A stretch of 43,825 nt of DNA from Priapulus caudatus (taxonomy: Eukaryota; Priapulida; Priapulimorpha; Priapulimorphida; Priapulidae), in NCBI RefSeq assembly GCF_000485595.1, contig NW_014577313.1, forward strand, positions 1-43,825. The letters are read 5' to 3'. A program made the position numbers and the translations under genes. The notes below the pieces were generated by a model. The model was not told the origin of the DNA and made no database searches. It saw nothing but the letters and a program-made list of their open reading frames with translations. Of this stretch, positions 31,900-42,700 are shown piece by piece (position 1 is the stretch's first letter; each line of letters opens with the position of its first letter).

Positions 31900-32053
31900 C
31901 AGTGGTTCTTAACCTTTTTTCAGTCATGGACCCCTTGAGAATCTGGTAAGAGCGACGGACTCCTCCCCAGAAAAATGCACATGAACACAAAATTTTGATG
32001 CGCCTAGTTCATGTACCCCAAAATAGTCCATGGACCACAGGTAAAGACCCCTG
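31900..32053. mobile_element. Short hAT-like MITE
   Basis: The left end CAGTGGTTCTTAACCTTTTT and the right end (minus) CAGGGGTCTTTACCTGTGG are the familiar hAT MITE terminus with GGACCCC/GGACCAC subterminal motifs. TATAGCAC (31893-31900) and CATAGCAC (32054-32061) flank it, 7 of 8 identical. It is 154 bp and non-coding. Confidence 0.8.
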
Positions 32054-32628
32054 CATAGCACTTCTTTCTTTTCCTAGATACTCTGCATCTGTGGATAATT
32101 CTCCTGCATCACTTTATCATACAGTGCATGTACATAAAGCCTATGATCTACGTTTAATCCATATTCATATACATGTACTAATAGCAGAATTACAACAACA
32201 AATGTGATAAACTCAATAATAACTACAGAAATCATGCAGCCATAAACAGTTTAGTTCAACATCATAACAGTTCCTTGTATTTTGTATCATTTTAATGTAC
32301 CCACATGTAATATCCCTTCATATGAAATAACACTTGCTATGATTTTACAAGTGCTCATTGAATTTGCACAAAGGTATGGAAATATAGGAAGAGTGGGCAC
32401 CTGATAAACAAACATTGCAAGAAACAGGTAACTACATTACATGAGAAGAATATTACAATATACAATTGCTCATGTTTCTTCAAAATCTGACTTCCAACCC
32501 CTGTCATCACGATCATAAGTTATTCTGCACGTTTCTCATTGCAGCAACCCATAATGTGAAAAGGGAAGCCATAGTTGTTCTAAATGGGGTAGTGCTACTG
32601 GTGGTATATAGATTGATATCCTATTCTA
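32054..32628 (-). other. MRPL39 3' UTR region
   Basis: This lies downstream (minus strand) of the MRPL39 stop at 32629-32631. No coding sequence is seen and no poly(A) signal is certain. Confidence 0.4.
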
Positions 32629-35600
32629 TCACGTGGTGGCCTCTTGTGGACGAGATGCTCCGCTAGGTGGCAGGAATGGCTGCTCTATTGTTTGACTACC
32701 AGATATGTTGTCATCCGAACTTGGCACCTCTCCCGGAAGCCGCGTGGCATTCTGCAAATTAGTCAGCATGCTAATTTTGGAGGCTGACAATAACGATGAA
32801 TCACGAGATCGCAAACTACATGTCTACATGTCGGATGACTTAGCAAATAGCATCAACTGGGTCATTCACGGGCTAACGCTCCATTAGGAGTGTTCCCAAC
32901 GTTGATATCATTAATGGCGTAACCTAATTAGTGTCGTGACCTAATTAATGTCATTATATGTAGTTATACATTATATGTAGACCTAACCCTAACCTAACCT
33001 ATAACCTAACCCTAACCATCAATGACATTAAAGTTGGGAACACTCCTAATGGAGTATCACCCAATTCACGAGAACTCCCCTACAAATTCCCGTAACATAG
33101 TATGCATCAATACACTCACATATTTAGCTGCTCGCTCTAGCAGTAGTTTCCAAGTCCAACTCCGAATCTGAAAACCGACGAGATCATATTTGTTGACGTA
33201 TTGGAATAAATTAATGACAAATGTGCAAACTGATCTTTCTGCAGAATATAAAATTTAAAAATCCATGCAATAAACAGGGAATGAACTTCCTGTTTGGGGA
33301 CAAATCTGCATGGATTTGTAACTCAAACCAACGATTCCACTCAAAGATTGACAAATATGGCATGCACAGATATGACCAAACATACGGCAGAATATCAGGT
33401 ACTGGTAGGATAGCCAAATTTACTACAAGATGTACCCATATGGAATATCATTTTTTAAATTTATCAAGTATTGCAGGCATCACATCATGCATGTTTAACG
33501 TAAATGGTCGGACAAACATGTTGTGTTATTCGAGTTTCCCCTCTAATTTGAATTACACAATAATTATGAATAAATATTGAGCTGCAGGTACTGGTTTACA
33601 GTGTGCACACTTAAATTTACCAATATTTGGTAAAAGAACAGATACGGATATTATGCTTTGGGTGGTGTTAGCAAATCTATAACAAATCCAGGAGAAATTT
33701 ACCCCTCCGCATTACTGGATTTGTTCTGAAATCCAATTCCTGAATAACTGACATTAACTAGTTATTACAACATTCAATTTACAAAATTCCACAATGCTTC
33801 GATTAGCCAGAGGAATTTATCTAATGGTTATAGTTGTTCAATATAATACACTGTTTGCATTTAATTCACTACATTTCCAATGCTAAGCTAGAACTGATAG
33901 CTTACTTTTAGCTGTGTTGGAAGTGCTAGACCTTGTACTCTATGAAGCCTACCAAATTTGGTATCGATTGGATGCACCTGTAAAAAAAAAAATTCAATAA
34001 AGCAAATAAAGGGTTGCCAAAACTGAAATGTGAAATTCTTGGGACAATCAGGAGTAGGTAAAAACTTTGCTTGTAAACTTCTGGTACGACATGAAAATAA
34101 AATTCCAGTAGTAAATGTGTAGTTTGTATGATACTACCTTAGCTATATGCTTGCAGAACATACACTATCTAGTGTGTTTAAACACACCACACTGTTGTTA
34201 GTGGCAATTTGACCCAATGCTATCAATCCGTGCATCGAAACTGTTTCTTCTGGTAGATGGAGCCAGGATATTACAATACATTTGACCACAACTGTGACAG
34301 TAAGCACATGATTTTGATACAATACGACCAACAACCTATGGAAATAAATCGAAATAGTTTCATGTGGTTAGGATTAACGATACCTGTACTTACTGCAGAA
34401 ACCGCAAAAAGGCCTACAAGACCAGAGTTAGCAATCATGGGTCCACCGCTAATGTCAATGTGGTCGTCAAGCTTGTAGACGGTGACAGTGTTTTGGGACT
34501 TGGACTTTGCAGCGATATCAGGAATCTGTTCTAGTTTGAACCTATAAAGATTATCAAAAAAATATGCATCATTTAGGTTACCATAGCTTGCCATCACCAG
34601 TCAGGGGTTTAGGTTAAAGTAATTATTGCGAGAGTTTTCCAGTGTTTTCCCCACTTTCATGGCACCTACCGTTATTGCTTGAGTAACAGCAATTGTCTAG
34701 AGTAACGATAAAATGCCTTGGAACCTTCGTATTCACCAAATCATGCACAATTACAATTTTGCATTCTGTTTTGTTTACCGTTGCCATCTATCGGACTTTC
34801 TCGCGGTAGCCGCGAGACATCTATCACGGTGCAGCAATGCATACCACGCACCGTAGAAATCAGGTCAGAGTGTAAACACAGAGGTTCATACTAGCGTAAC
34901 AGCAGTGTAGCTGCTTACTCATACCGCGTAAAATCTGTTATTAGAGAAGCTTGTGGATTACCAGTCAGATAGTAACACGGTAATGACAATGACAGAACGT
35001 GCTCTGAATTATTGACATAAAAGGTCAATAATATTTACCACACAGAATTGCACGCCCTTTTGTTTTAATTATGCACTCCGTTTGAAGGCGCCATTTGTAT
35101 TTTGGATAGTCGACATACGATAATATTCAGAGCTAGTATGATGTGGTCAAATCCATTTTTCTATGCTATAACTGCATAAAATCTTAGTGTTTTTAATGTT
35201 GGTCTAATCAGTGATGTTTCTGATGTCAGGTGAGACTAAATTCAGCTATATTGAGTTTTTCTCAGCCAAAAATCTCGCAATAACCGTTTTAACACCAGTC
35301 CACAGAGTCAAGTACCCTGTTTTACGGTCGGACCTTGTCACTGGACACCAGCGGAAATTTGAGTCTTACTTCCAAAGTTACTTCCAAGTCCCTCTTTCAA
35401 GGAATGGAGTCCAATGCAAACACTTGACGAAAGAAAACACTAAACCACTGACTACCTTAGCTGTGGTGTTAAATTGTATAGGACATCATGAACACATGCA
35501 GAGAGGATTACATTACATTACCATATAGATCATGGGCTTTAGAAATGCTAGTGGTCCAAATTACACCAAATAAACATAATCTGTCTAAACTCACAATTGA

Positions 35601-38600
35601 CAAAACTCTTCAATTACATTGCACAGCAATTAAGCCAATTAACATCCAGCCCTACAAGACCTTGCTTGCTTCTTTCTCTCTGAGAAAGAAAGCCTCATCT
35701 CTGCTCTGCCAAAATAGGATTGCTTGTCAGCTGTGAAGGCTTTGATGTTTCCTCACCAGTCAACATACCTGTTGTCAGCAAACATATCTTGAGCTACACT
35801 TGCATCGACTTCCAATCGCTCAAACACCTTGGATGATGTGCTCAAAAGCATATTATATCCTATCCGTGTCAAACAATTCCTTTCTTCTTCGTTCGGTGTC
35901 CAGTTGTCCATCTTCAAGTCAATATCACAGATGAAGCTCCCACTTCTTACTAACAATGAAAAACATTCAAGTATACAATCACTTAATCTTTTTTGATCTC
36001 AATGTTGCTTTTGTTAAATTTTAAATTTACTCCCAGTGTTTTTAGAACCAGGAACAAAGACACATTGAACGAGGCACAGCAAAGTGCGATTTAATAAGAA
36101 TACGCGAGATGTTTTCTGTTGTAACTGTCCTATGACCAGACCATCACGCAGACTTACATTCCTACAAAGCTTTTCTAACAAATTACACTAAAAATTGCAT
36201 AAATATTCAATTGAACTTGTGCAAAAATAAGCATCTTGTCCACACTAGCTCAGATCAAATACATATCAAACATTCACCTTGCAAAGACAGTTTATATAGT
36301 GATGGTAGAGCATTTGCATGCGATTATTCCTTATTATGTTGTACGTCACAGCTTTGTGAAGAAGGGGCAAGAAAAAAGTGCTGTTCACAACACGTTTTTA
36401 AAGCTACACATTTTAGCGAAATGATTTGAAAACACGTTGACCTGAGCTAATATTTTCTTACCTATTGTATGTGTGTAGACAGGCACAAAAACAATGTTAC
36501 GATTATCAACTTTCAAAAGATTTGTAAAAATTTAGCGGGAATGCAGATTTAAATGTGCTTACTGTCAGGTGCCGGCCAACTATGTGGTTCTACATAGTAT
36601 TGATCCTTGAATGCTCGATCCATTATGTACCCAAGTAGAAATGAGCCTGATCTCCAAAATGCCTATTTAGAAACAAACATGCAGCATGTACATACCCAGC
36701 CAAATTATGCAAGACCAGAGTTGCTCGACTACACTGTAAACATTTCATAGCTTTCGAAAATCCACATTTTAACGGATGACTCTGCGTCATGGAACATGCA
36801 TTGCATGTCCATGCCTAAAGAATAGCAGTTGTACAGCATTCAGGTTATTTCTTAGTTATATTCGGGTTTACTTATGCAACATAATAATTTTTAGTTAATA
36901 TGTGTAAAAATAAAAATGTGCCATTTTATACTTGTCAATAAATGCAACATTGTAAGAGCGCAATGAGGTGGAGAAACCCATAATGACTACAACAAAACAC
37001 AATGGTTCAAATCTGGTTCAACAGTTATTTAGCTACATGTTTCTAATATGAGTTATTGCTCAATAAATCGTCATATAACCATAAAATTCTTCTGGAAATA
37101 CGCTTCAAACACATATATACCTTGTTAACCATATTTGAAAGGTATGGTATTTGCTCTTGAAAATGCAGAAACTGTAATTCACAATCTTTCACTAGGGGGC
37201 GGTGCATGTCCCACGGTCGCCCATCTACCAACGCTAAAGCAGACCTGTTCCTCAACAATTCTTCCATATCTAAAATAATATAGGAAAGAATAAAGTACAC
37301 TCAAACCTATATATATAAAAGTCATTCCACGATAGTGCCAAAACTATCCTTTATAGACAGATGTGCATTCTAAATGTGATTTCACTGTATAACTGTCACT
37401 CAAGTAAAACACCAAACACGTCCTTTATAGACAGGTGTCCGTTCTATAGAGGTGTGTCCGCAAACACGGGTTTTACTCTCTACGTAGCATATCTGTATGT
37501 AGACAAAATCAGTTGAAATAACAATGTCTTTTACAGCAATGCCTCAACATTAGGGGTGTAACGATATACCGGTATATCGGTATATTGCAATATATTTTGA
37601 AAACTCGATATATCGCGATACAACTTCCGGATATCGATATTTTACGATATACGGTGGTATAACAAGAAATAAATTACTTGACACTTGCCTTTATGTCTAT
37701 ATTGTTAATGGGCTCGAAAATTATGCACTGGCGGTGTATATATTACGAAAGCACAATGCGTGCACGACGCATACAGTATTACTGGTAAGCGGCCACTGCA
37801 TGGAGCACTGCGCGGTACTACTGCGCGGGCAGAGTGGGGCAGACGTGTGCGCGAGGCACAGAGCACGGCAACTAGGGAGTCTATATATAGCCTATGCTCA
37901 CCTGAGTGCCCGCGCGCGCGCGATACAAGCTGAAGCGAGCACCCACTGTTTCAGTTTCAGTATCCAGTATTAGCCAATTATGCAGCAGGGGTATTGTGTA
38001 TTCCAGCTACGTCAGTGCCTTTCGAGAGGGTATTCAGTACAGCGGGTGACATTGTTACGGCACAGAGGGCTGCACTGTCAGCGGAAAACATTGCCGTGCT
38101 TCTGTTTCTCAAGAAAAACATGAGAAATTAAATCATGTCATATAATACAATATATGATGATATTAAAACCATCAAATTGTTACTATATCATGCATGGTAT
38201 ACACTTCCCAATACGTATTGGAAAATATTGCAATACGGTTTTGTCGTATTGCAATATATTGCAATACGGTTTTTGGTCGCAATACTCACCCCTACTCATC
38301 ATCATACTACAAAAACTTGCATCAACACATGTGCAGTTGTTGATGAATTGTGCAACTGCCATGTTAATATAATATGCACTCAACAATGTATAACAGGCTA
38401 ACTTTTAACTTATACATTCAGGAATATTCACACTCACGCATTGCACAGTTGTATGGAGTTGACAAGCCCCTATTCATGATCAATGTTGTGTCTTCCGGAT
38501 GCCCTTTGAACTCCACTTTGATCTTTTCGACTCTTGTTATAAGAGACATCTGACGCTTCTTTTCGGCCACAAATGCCTTGTTCCGCTGTTTCCGAACCTC

Positions 38601-38635
38601 TGTATTTGTAAGACAACTCTGTGACGAAAACCATT
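32629..38635 (-). CDS. MRPL39: Mitochondrial large-subunit ribosomal protein mL39; first exon not found
   Basis: mL39 belongs to the large mitoribosomal subunit and derives from the N-terminal part of threonyl-tRNA synthetase. Eight exons on minus: 38635-38438, 37269-37121, 36662-36563, 35949-35769, 34541-34394, 33977-33906, 33167-33120, 32751-32629 (TGA). All phases join and give about 339 residues, against about 338-353 in human. The TGS domain spans exons 1-2 shown (KIKVEFKGHPEDTTLIMNRG, STPYNCAM, ALVDGRPWDMHRPL). Then follow FWRSGSFLLGYIMDRAFKDQ, FERLEVDASVAQDMF, VYKLDDHIDISGGP, the tiny exon IRSWTWKLLLERAAKY and a Ser/Pro-rich tail. The exon at 38635 starts with two bases of a split codon after a clear acceptor, so a short upstream exon with the start codon and mitochondrial presequence is missing. 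I found no convincing candidate in the window. Confidence 0.93.
32879..33054. mobile_element. Small inverted-repeat element with CCCTAACC core in MRPL39 last intron
   Basis: About 40-base arms begin CTCCATTAGGAGTGTTCCCA on both strands. The right half of the core contains several CCTAACC/CCCTAACC units. The element is 176 bp. No clear target duplication was found. It lies within about 65 bases of the 48-base exon at 33120-33167. Confidence 0.75.
33168..33905 (-). other. MRPL39 intron between IRSW exon and VHPID exon
   Basis: AT-rich intron. A 119-codon open frame on the plus strand (33221-33580) has no family I recognise and no exon-like neighbours. I treat it as chance. Confidence 0.45.
34542..35768 (-). 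other. MRPL39 intron (1.2 kb)
   Basis: This intron lies between the LEVDASVAQDMF exon and the FKLEQIPD exon. It has a perfect small hairpin CTCGCGG-TAG-CCGCGAG at about 34799-34815. A plus-strand open frame at 35211-35528 is not recognised. No exon is required by phase. Confidence 0.45.
35950..36562 (-). other. MRPL39 intron
   Basis: AT-rich intron between two confirmed MRPL39 exons. No repeat or exon recognised. Confidence 0.5.
36663..37120 (-). other. MRPL39 intron
   Basis: AT-rich intron between the AFWRSGSF exon and the TGS-domain exon. Nothing further recognised. Confidence 0.5.
37551..38294 (+). mobile_element. Internally deleted hAT transposon with residual transposase C-terminus
   Basis: The element starts TAGGGGTGTAACGATAT and ends with TAGGGGTGAGTATTGCG read on minus. 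CTCAACAT (37543-37550) and CTCATCAT (38295-38302) flank it, 7 of 8 identical, as expected for hAT. On plus, frame 37991-38131 encodes the hAT dimerisation domain (LCIPATSVPFERVFSTAGDI, LSAENIAVLLFLKKNMRN, stop TAA). The rest of the transposase (zinc finger, RNase H-like core) is missing. It lies in an MRPL39 intron on the strand opposite the gene. Both ends have many GATATA/ATTGCAATA subterminal motifs. Confidence 0.93.
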
Positions 38636-39194
38636 CTGACAAAATGAAATAAACTTCAATTAGCTTTTTAGTTTTATGCAGTGCTTTTTATTGCAAATTG
38701 TATCTAGCCAGAATTATTTGTAATAGTCATGGACCCGTGCATGGAACCAAATAAAATTCACATTATTAATGTGGTTATATATGAGATATAACCGCAAGAT
38801 ATTTCCAGGACAAAACGAACAATTACACTTTTCTAGAACAAGAAGATCTGCTACTAAAAAGAAGAAAGTAACCATACACTCTTTCAGTAGATGAGTTCGT
38901 AAAGAGAACTTTTTCTGATTTATTTGCCGAGTAATCTGTCGGAGTATTTTGCTGGTATCCTGTCTAACCTTACGGAATTGTCGGCAATAATAGGTGAAAG
39001 AGAGTATAGAAACATTAAGACTTTGGTAGTAAATAGATTTCGTGTTTATAAAGCATTATATTTTATTGAAACGCTCCAAGTGCCTGTGTACGGTGGGACA
39101 ATGCAGGGTACGCAGCGACACATCGTATAGTACCCCGAGGTACTTTCCGATATATCGAACCGTACCCAGGGTACCCTCCGATAGTACCCTGGGG
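38636..39194. other. Upstream of the first identified MRPL39 exon
   Basis: The missing MRPL39 first exon could lie here or beyond the fold-back element. One short minus-strand ATG frame near 39016 ends at a good donor, but in the wrong phase (0, not 1). No gene recognised. Confidence 0.35.
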
Positions 39195-39274
39195 GGACAT
39201 AGACACTACTACTACTCAGTACTACTACTAGTACTACTACTACTAGTAGTACTAGTAGTACTAGGACTAGCTCT
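39195..39274. repeat. (ACT)n/(AGT)n trinucleotide tract
   Basis: Runs of TACTAC and TAGTAG switch strand within 80 bases. The same motif reappears at about 40403-40422 just outside the right arm of the fold-back element, so that element sits inside this array. Confidence 0.85.
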
Positions 39275-40407
39275 AGTACTATAGCCCGCGGATAGCTGCC
39301 GCAGGGCTATAGCACATTCTGCCATAGATGTAATGACACCTGCTTATGTGTGCACGCGTGACGTCACCCGAAATGTACTAGGCTGAATCATAGCTGCCCA
39401 TGTGTTTTGTCTACATTTCGGGTGACGCGTGCACACATAAGCAGGCTGCAGAGCAACCGCATTTGAAAACGAAACACCAGTAGTGCTAAGACTTTTAGGA
39501 ATAAATGCATAAATACGTGTAGACCGAATAATTCTGTCCCATATAACCTTTTTTATATTTTGGTGAGGGTTATTGGGACAGAACGGGGTTCATTGAAATT
39601 TCGTGAGATCGCTTGCAAAATGCATGCGCTGCGAATGCGGCCTGTATGCCGCTATTTGCGCGAAAAAAAACATAACGTTCCCTTCTACATGGCTTTACCT
39701 TGCTACTGATATGTGTATACATTCACTTCAATCGTTATTCACTTCTTAAAAAATTTTGTTTTTCAGAAACCCACTTCATTCTACTTTTGTATATCACATT
39801 CGCCATTTACAAACAATCGGAACAATCAGAGCGAGTCTATCAGCCCTCCTGCAGCGCCACAGATACAAGCGAGAACCAGGCTATTGTAAGACTCGCTCTG
39901 ATTGGTCTGATTGTTTGAAAATGGCGAATGTGATTTACGAAAGTGGAATGAAGCAGGTTTCTGAAAAACAATCTTTTAAGAAGTGAATAACGATTGAAGT
40001 GAAGGTATACACATATCATTAGCAAGGTAAAGCCACGTAGAAGGGAACGGTAGGGTTTTTTTCGCGCCAATAGCGGCGTACGGGCCGCATTCGCAGCACA
40101 TGCATTTTGCATGCGATCTCACGAAATTTCAATGAACCCTGTTCTGTCCCAATAACCCTCACCAAAATATAAAAAAAGGTTATATGGGACAAAATTATTC
40201 GGTCTAAAATACGTGGTGTAAACTTGTGGAAATGTTCAAAAAGATAGGTGAGATGTCCATGTAAATAAATAAGTGTTAAAAAGCCCGATCATTTTGCGTT
40301 TTGGGAATTAATTTTTGGCTAGACCAGTTGGAGCATTTGGTGTCATTACATCTATGGCAGAATGTGTTATAGCTCGGCCGCGGCAGCTATCCGCGGGCTA
40401 TAGTACT
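39275..40407. mobile_element. Nested fold-back element, 1.1 kb
   Basis: The outer inverted repeat is 39275-39350 against 40335-40407 (AGTACTATAGCCCGCGGATA ... AGATGTAATGACACC). The inner repeat is about 39514-39838 against 39889-40215, 325 bases per arm and nearly identical by eye, around a 50-base spacer. The left arm also holds its own hairpin (39339-39445). There is no coding capacity: the mirrored open frames in the two arms are the same sequence read twice. I infer a fold-back or MITE-in-MITE structure. Confidence 0.9.
39339..39445. repeat. Stem-loop within the left fold-back arm
   Basis: CCTGCTTATGTGTGCACGCG pairs with its mirror ending at 39445. The left strand has a 5-base extra segment (GACGT). 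The loop is about 33 bases. It has no counterpart in the right arm, so it was probably inserted after the large palindrome formed. Confidence 0.85.
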
Positions 40408-40487
40408 ACTACTACTACTAGGAGTCGGACAACCTAGGTAGGTCGCGAATTGCCTCCTGCGATGCAAGGGTTCTCCCTACGTTGCGC

Positions 40488-40511
40488 AAACGGGGCGCGC
40501 GCGCCCCGTTT
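40488..40511. repeat. Perfect 24-bp GC-rich palindrome
   Basis: AAACGGGGCGCG is followed at once by its exact reverse complement. It is GC-rich in an AT-rich region. No protein-binding role can be assigned from sequence. Confidence 0.85.
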
Positions 40512-40989
40512 GGGAAAACTCCCCCCTGTTTGAATCGAAATTACCTCCGTCCCGATTAAATTCCACCACAATAAAAGTAATGGCAGCATTATCGATAGAA
40601 ATGATGGAAATCTCTGTTGAAGTTTGACAAAGACGTGAAAGAATAGATTTCAAGTGGGGTTGGCGGAAAAACGGGGGGGGGAGAGGAGATGGGGGGGGGT
40701 ATTTCAGTGTTTTCTTTTTTACCTTCATTTATCCCTTTGATACTATTGAATAAAGGTGTTAAAATTCCCCAAATCGATGCCACAACTCTAGTATTTATAA
40801 TTTCTTTAAAGAGTTTTAGTATGTACGTTGGTAGGTTGGACTTGCAGTTGCTACATTTGACAAAGCATAATATTTCGTTAAAACTCGTATAATTTCTAAA
40901 ATGGTCTTAAACCCCTAACCCGAAAGAAGCAAAACTACAAGTAGCACAGCATATCATTTCAGGAAACTGAATGTAGAAAGGATTTCTAG

Positions 40990-42700
40990 AAAGCATGCCG
41001 ATGACAGTGATGATCAGTAGTGGTTCATCAGGTGAAAGCAGGAGTGTGGAAAGTTGTGGAGGTCCAGATATGAAATGAGTTTCTATGAAAAAGAAAGTTT
41101 TAAAGCTGTGACAAGTCAGAATTTAGGCGCTTTGCAAACTGAAATGGGATTTCTTTTGCAGGTGAGTATGAACTTATTATGAATATATTTTCTTTACGTA
41201 AAAATAATTCCTATTTACACGGGTTTTGGGCACGAAAGCAAGTAGTGCTTTATTTTTAATGTATTAAAACATGTTTTTGTTTTGGTTTGAAAAAAGGTTT
41301 TATCTTAAGTGTTGTTTTTTGCTGATAATAAAAATTAAATGCTCTCTATATCTTTGGAAATTCAGTAGTGCCAAATTTGATACCTATGATAGACTGATTA
41401 TCTTATATGTTCCAATATTTCTCTGTATATAATTGGCTGATTTTTAGACTATTAGAATCTTTAAACTGTACGTAACACCATGATTAGATGATAGTGGTGA
41501 TAATTTAATTATTATTCTTAGTTTTACTCCCAAAATCTACTCGGGATGTAAGAACTTATATTGGAGGATATGCAGAGAACTGCTGATGAGGGCAGGGTTT
41601 AGTTCCAGAGCAGTGTGGTCGGCACAGCTTGTGAGCGGTTAAGTGCAGATAGCAAGGGGTTGGATGGAGATGTGCTGGCCATGGAATGGGAATATAGATA
41701 CGTAATATGTGTTATTTGTTTGTTATTTTTAATTATATGAATTAGAAAGGTCTACAATTTCGCAATCGGCATGGCAAAAAAAGTTTAAAAAGGTAGTAGT
41801 TCGATGTCAATTGTTGTATAAAGCGGCTAATTTTGCTCTTTAGAGGATGATTAATGTTTTTTTACTGAAAGCACTTTTGATCTATAAATGATGAGAAGTA
41901 GCATAACGAAATAAAAGTTTATATGCGCACTGTAAAACTTAGTTATAGTAAATGTAGTAATGGTATATACGTATATAGGGTAAAGTATTGTTATTTAAAT
42001 TTTATTGTAGGATAGGTCCCAGTGTTGCTAGGTCGGTGCGAGGGATGCGACTCTCTCAAGGAGCAATGATGTCCTGCGTAGCCTGGCGCTAGACGGTGAC
42101 CCAGAGCTGTTGTGGGAAATGTGTCACTTGTAACGGAACAGTAGCAGGAGGCGTCGAAGCATTTTCACAACGTTTTGATGTGGTGGGCTCGAGCACCGTC
42201 GCAGCTCCTGCTTTCGATGATTTCAGTGGTGCAGACATCACTGGGCGATTTTCAGGAATGAGGCAGAGAAGTGCTGGGAAAGTCTGGTTGTTGATGATGG
42301 GATCGCAGGAGTGGATTGGGGCAGATGTTGGAGCTTCGCGCGGTACAATGCAAAGACAGTTTGATGGCCTTAGTGGATCTTCTGCGAACGCTATGGTGTG
42401 GGCAAACTGGGTATCCTCTCGGAGATGGTGGACCACTGTGTGCAGACGTCAGGTCGGCCGATCAAGAAAGAACAAGGCGCAAGCGGAGTCTGCACCGACA
42501 CAGGTGCTGCTCTTCGCTGCAGCGGCCATCATGAGGGCACACTATCAGTCCATTTTTGGAGCGTGGGACCGTTGTTGGCAAATCCTGAGTTACCTTTCCT
42601 GATGCTATGGCTGGTATTTGGTGAAGGAAGTAAGGGCGCGTCATTGAACGCTGTGCTTGCCAGGAGCGTGATTCATCTCGTGCAGCGTGATTAGCATTGG
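40990..42700 (+). other. Possible spliced transcript of unknown nature
   Basis: A strong donor (TTTTGCAG before gtgagta, at 41162/41163) ends a stretch open from 41035 to 41162. A good acceptor (ttttattgtag) lies at 42011. From there to about 42700 the DNA is clearly more GC-rich than its surroundings and has long open frames on both strands (plus 42096-42602, 168 codons; minus 42089-42436). I recognise no protein family in any frame, and the phases do not join into one reading frame. It may be a non-coding RNA, a decayed gene or an unknown repeat. Confidence 0.2.

Noticed and set aside
33221-33580. 119-codon plus-strand gene
   Set aside because: No family resemblance, no splice partners, and it lies in an MRPL39 intron.
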